6,127 bases of DNA, from the NCBI GenBank assembly GCA_029932495.1, contig JAOZPY010000178.1, positions 1 to 6,127 of the forward strand. Reading direction: 5' to 3'. Positions 5,762 to 6,127 of this stretch are shown here, one piece after another; within the stretch, counting starts at the first letter, position 1; every line of letters begins with the position of its first letter. This stretch comes from Desulfobacterales bacterium. Its GTDB lineage: Bacteria > Desulfobacterota > Desulfobacteria > Desulfobacterales > JAFDCJ01. The notes under the pieces were generated by a model. That model was given only the letters and a program-made list of their open reading frames with translations. It did no database searches and had not been told where the DNA came from. The position numbers and the translations under genes were made by a program.

Positions 5762-6127
5762 TCACGTTTTTTTACTCTGTTTAAGCAGAAAAAGGCTGAT
5801 ATAGCGGGCATCGAGATTCCTGACAGCCACACGGCCCAGCTCGGCTTCGATGTCGGCAAAAAGATTTTCAAACGTTTGACCCAGCCGGCCGGTGATTTCG
5901 AAATCTTGCAGGCCGGTTTCCTCCACCAGCCATTGCAGAAAACGCTGCTTCATGGTTGCAGGAATCTGGCGCGGCGCATCGTCGACCCCGTGCGGCTCTT
6001 CCGGCAGCAGTTCTTCAAAAAAAGGGATAAATTCCGACAGCGTAAGGGGCTGCAATTTTGACTGCCCCGGGTGCATACAATGCTGGGCCCAGCGGGTCAA
6101 CAGCAGGTTCTTGTAAGTTAAAAACCC
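5762..6127 (-). CDS. Unrecognised protein, C-terminal part (5' end beyond the window)
   Basis: The - strand frame is open from the right edge of the window to a TGA at 5762-5764, giving about 121 residues. I do not recognise the family. The sequence is soluble and acidic, rich in Glu and Leu, with helix-like stretches such as LSEFIPFFEELLPEE and MKQRFLQWLVEETGL and a closing YISLFLLKQSKK. There is no signal peptide, membrane segment or cysteine cluster. Codon choice (many CTG, GCC, GAA, ATC) matches the neighbours, and it is preferred over the overlapping + strand frames at 5720-6061 and 5892-6116, which read as low-quality protein. A TTG at 6098-6100 or an ATG at 6077-6079 could be in-window starts, but neither has a ribosome-binding site, so the gene most likely continues to the right. 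It converges on the DUF4445 gene with a 16-base gap. Confidence 0.6.
   Translation of the reverse strand, partial: GFLTYKNLLLTRWAQHCMHPGQSKLQPLTLSEFIPFFEELLPEEPHGVDDAPRQIPATMKQRFLQWLVEETGLQDFEITGRLGQTFENLFADIEAELGRVAVRNLDARYISLFLLKQSKKT

Noticed and set aside
5720..6061. + strand open frame overlapping the end of the DUF4445 gene and the right-hand gap
   Set aside because: It starts inside the DUF4445 gene, lacks a ribosome-binding site and reads as low-quality protein, while the - strand frame has codon use matching the neighbours.

Overview
The window is bacterial chromosome, densely coded. Six genes or gene parts on the + strand are followed by one on the - strand that converges on them and runs off the right edge. 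The mix of a corrinoid-activator (DUF4445) protein, a sirtuin, a QueG-like fragment and an AcuB-like CBS protein, with a GC-rich coding style, suggests an anaerobe of the Desulfobacterota (sulfate-reducer type). That placement is inference from gene content; no rRNA or other taxonomic marker is present.

Layout: (1) 1-477, 3' part of a zinc-dependent, class II-like histone deacetylase family amidohydrolase. (2) 544-1242, CBS-CBS-ACT protein with AcuB architecture. (3) about 1214-2071, PrmA-like ribosomal protein L11 methyltransferase. (4) 2132-2971, metallo-beta-lactamase-fold hydrolase. (5) 3016-3438, an intact but apparently chimeric ORF: the start of a QueG-like iron-sulfur protein joined to the end of a GNAT acetyltransferase. 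(6) 3440-4192, NAD-dependent sirtuin deacylase. (7) 4189-5745, a RACo/DUF4445 ASKHA protein without the usual N-terminal [2Fe-2S] domain, whose GTG start overlaps the sirtuin stop by 4 bases. (8) 5762-6127 on the - strand, the C-terminal part of an unrecognised protein. No gap between genes exceeds 70 bases. No tRNA, rRNA, CRISPR array or insertion sequence was seen.

The connecting theme is reversible protein acylation. The window holds two unrelated lysine deacetylase families, an AcuB-like nucleotide-sensing protein beside one of them, and the tail of a GNAT acetyltransferase directly upstream of the other. In Bacillus subtilis, AcuA (GNAT), AcuB, AcuC (Zn deacetylase) and the sirtuin SrtN together control acetyl-CoA synthetase acetylation, so this neighbourhood resembles a rearranged version of that set. 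The tight coupling of the sirtuin to a corrinoid-activator-like ATPase hints at a link with acetyl-CoA or one-carbon metabolism. Both ideas are inference. The QueG/GNAT chimera lies in a visibly AT-richer patch and looks like the scar of a deletion or insertion.
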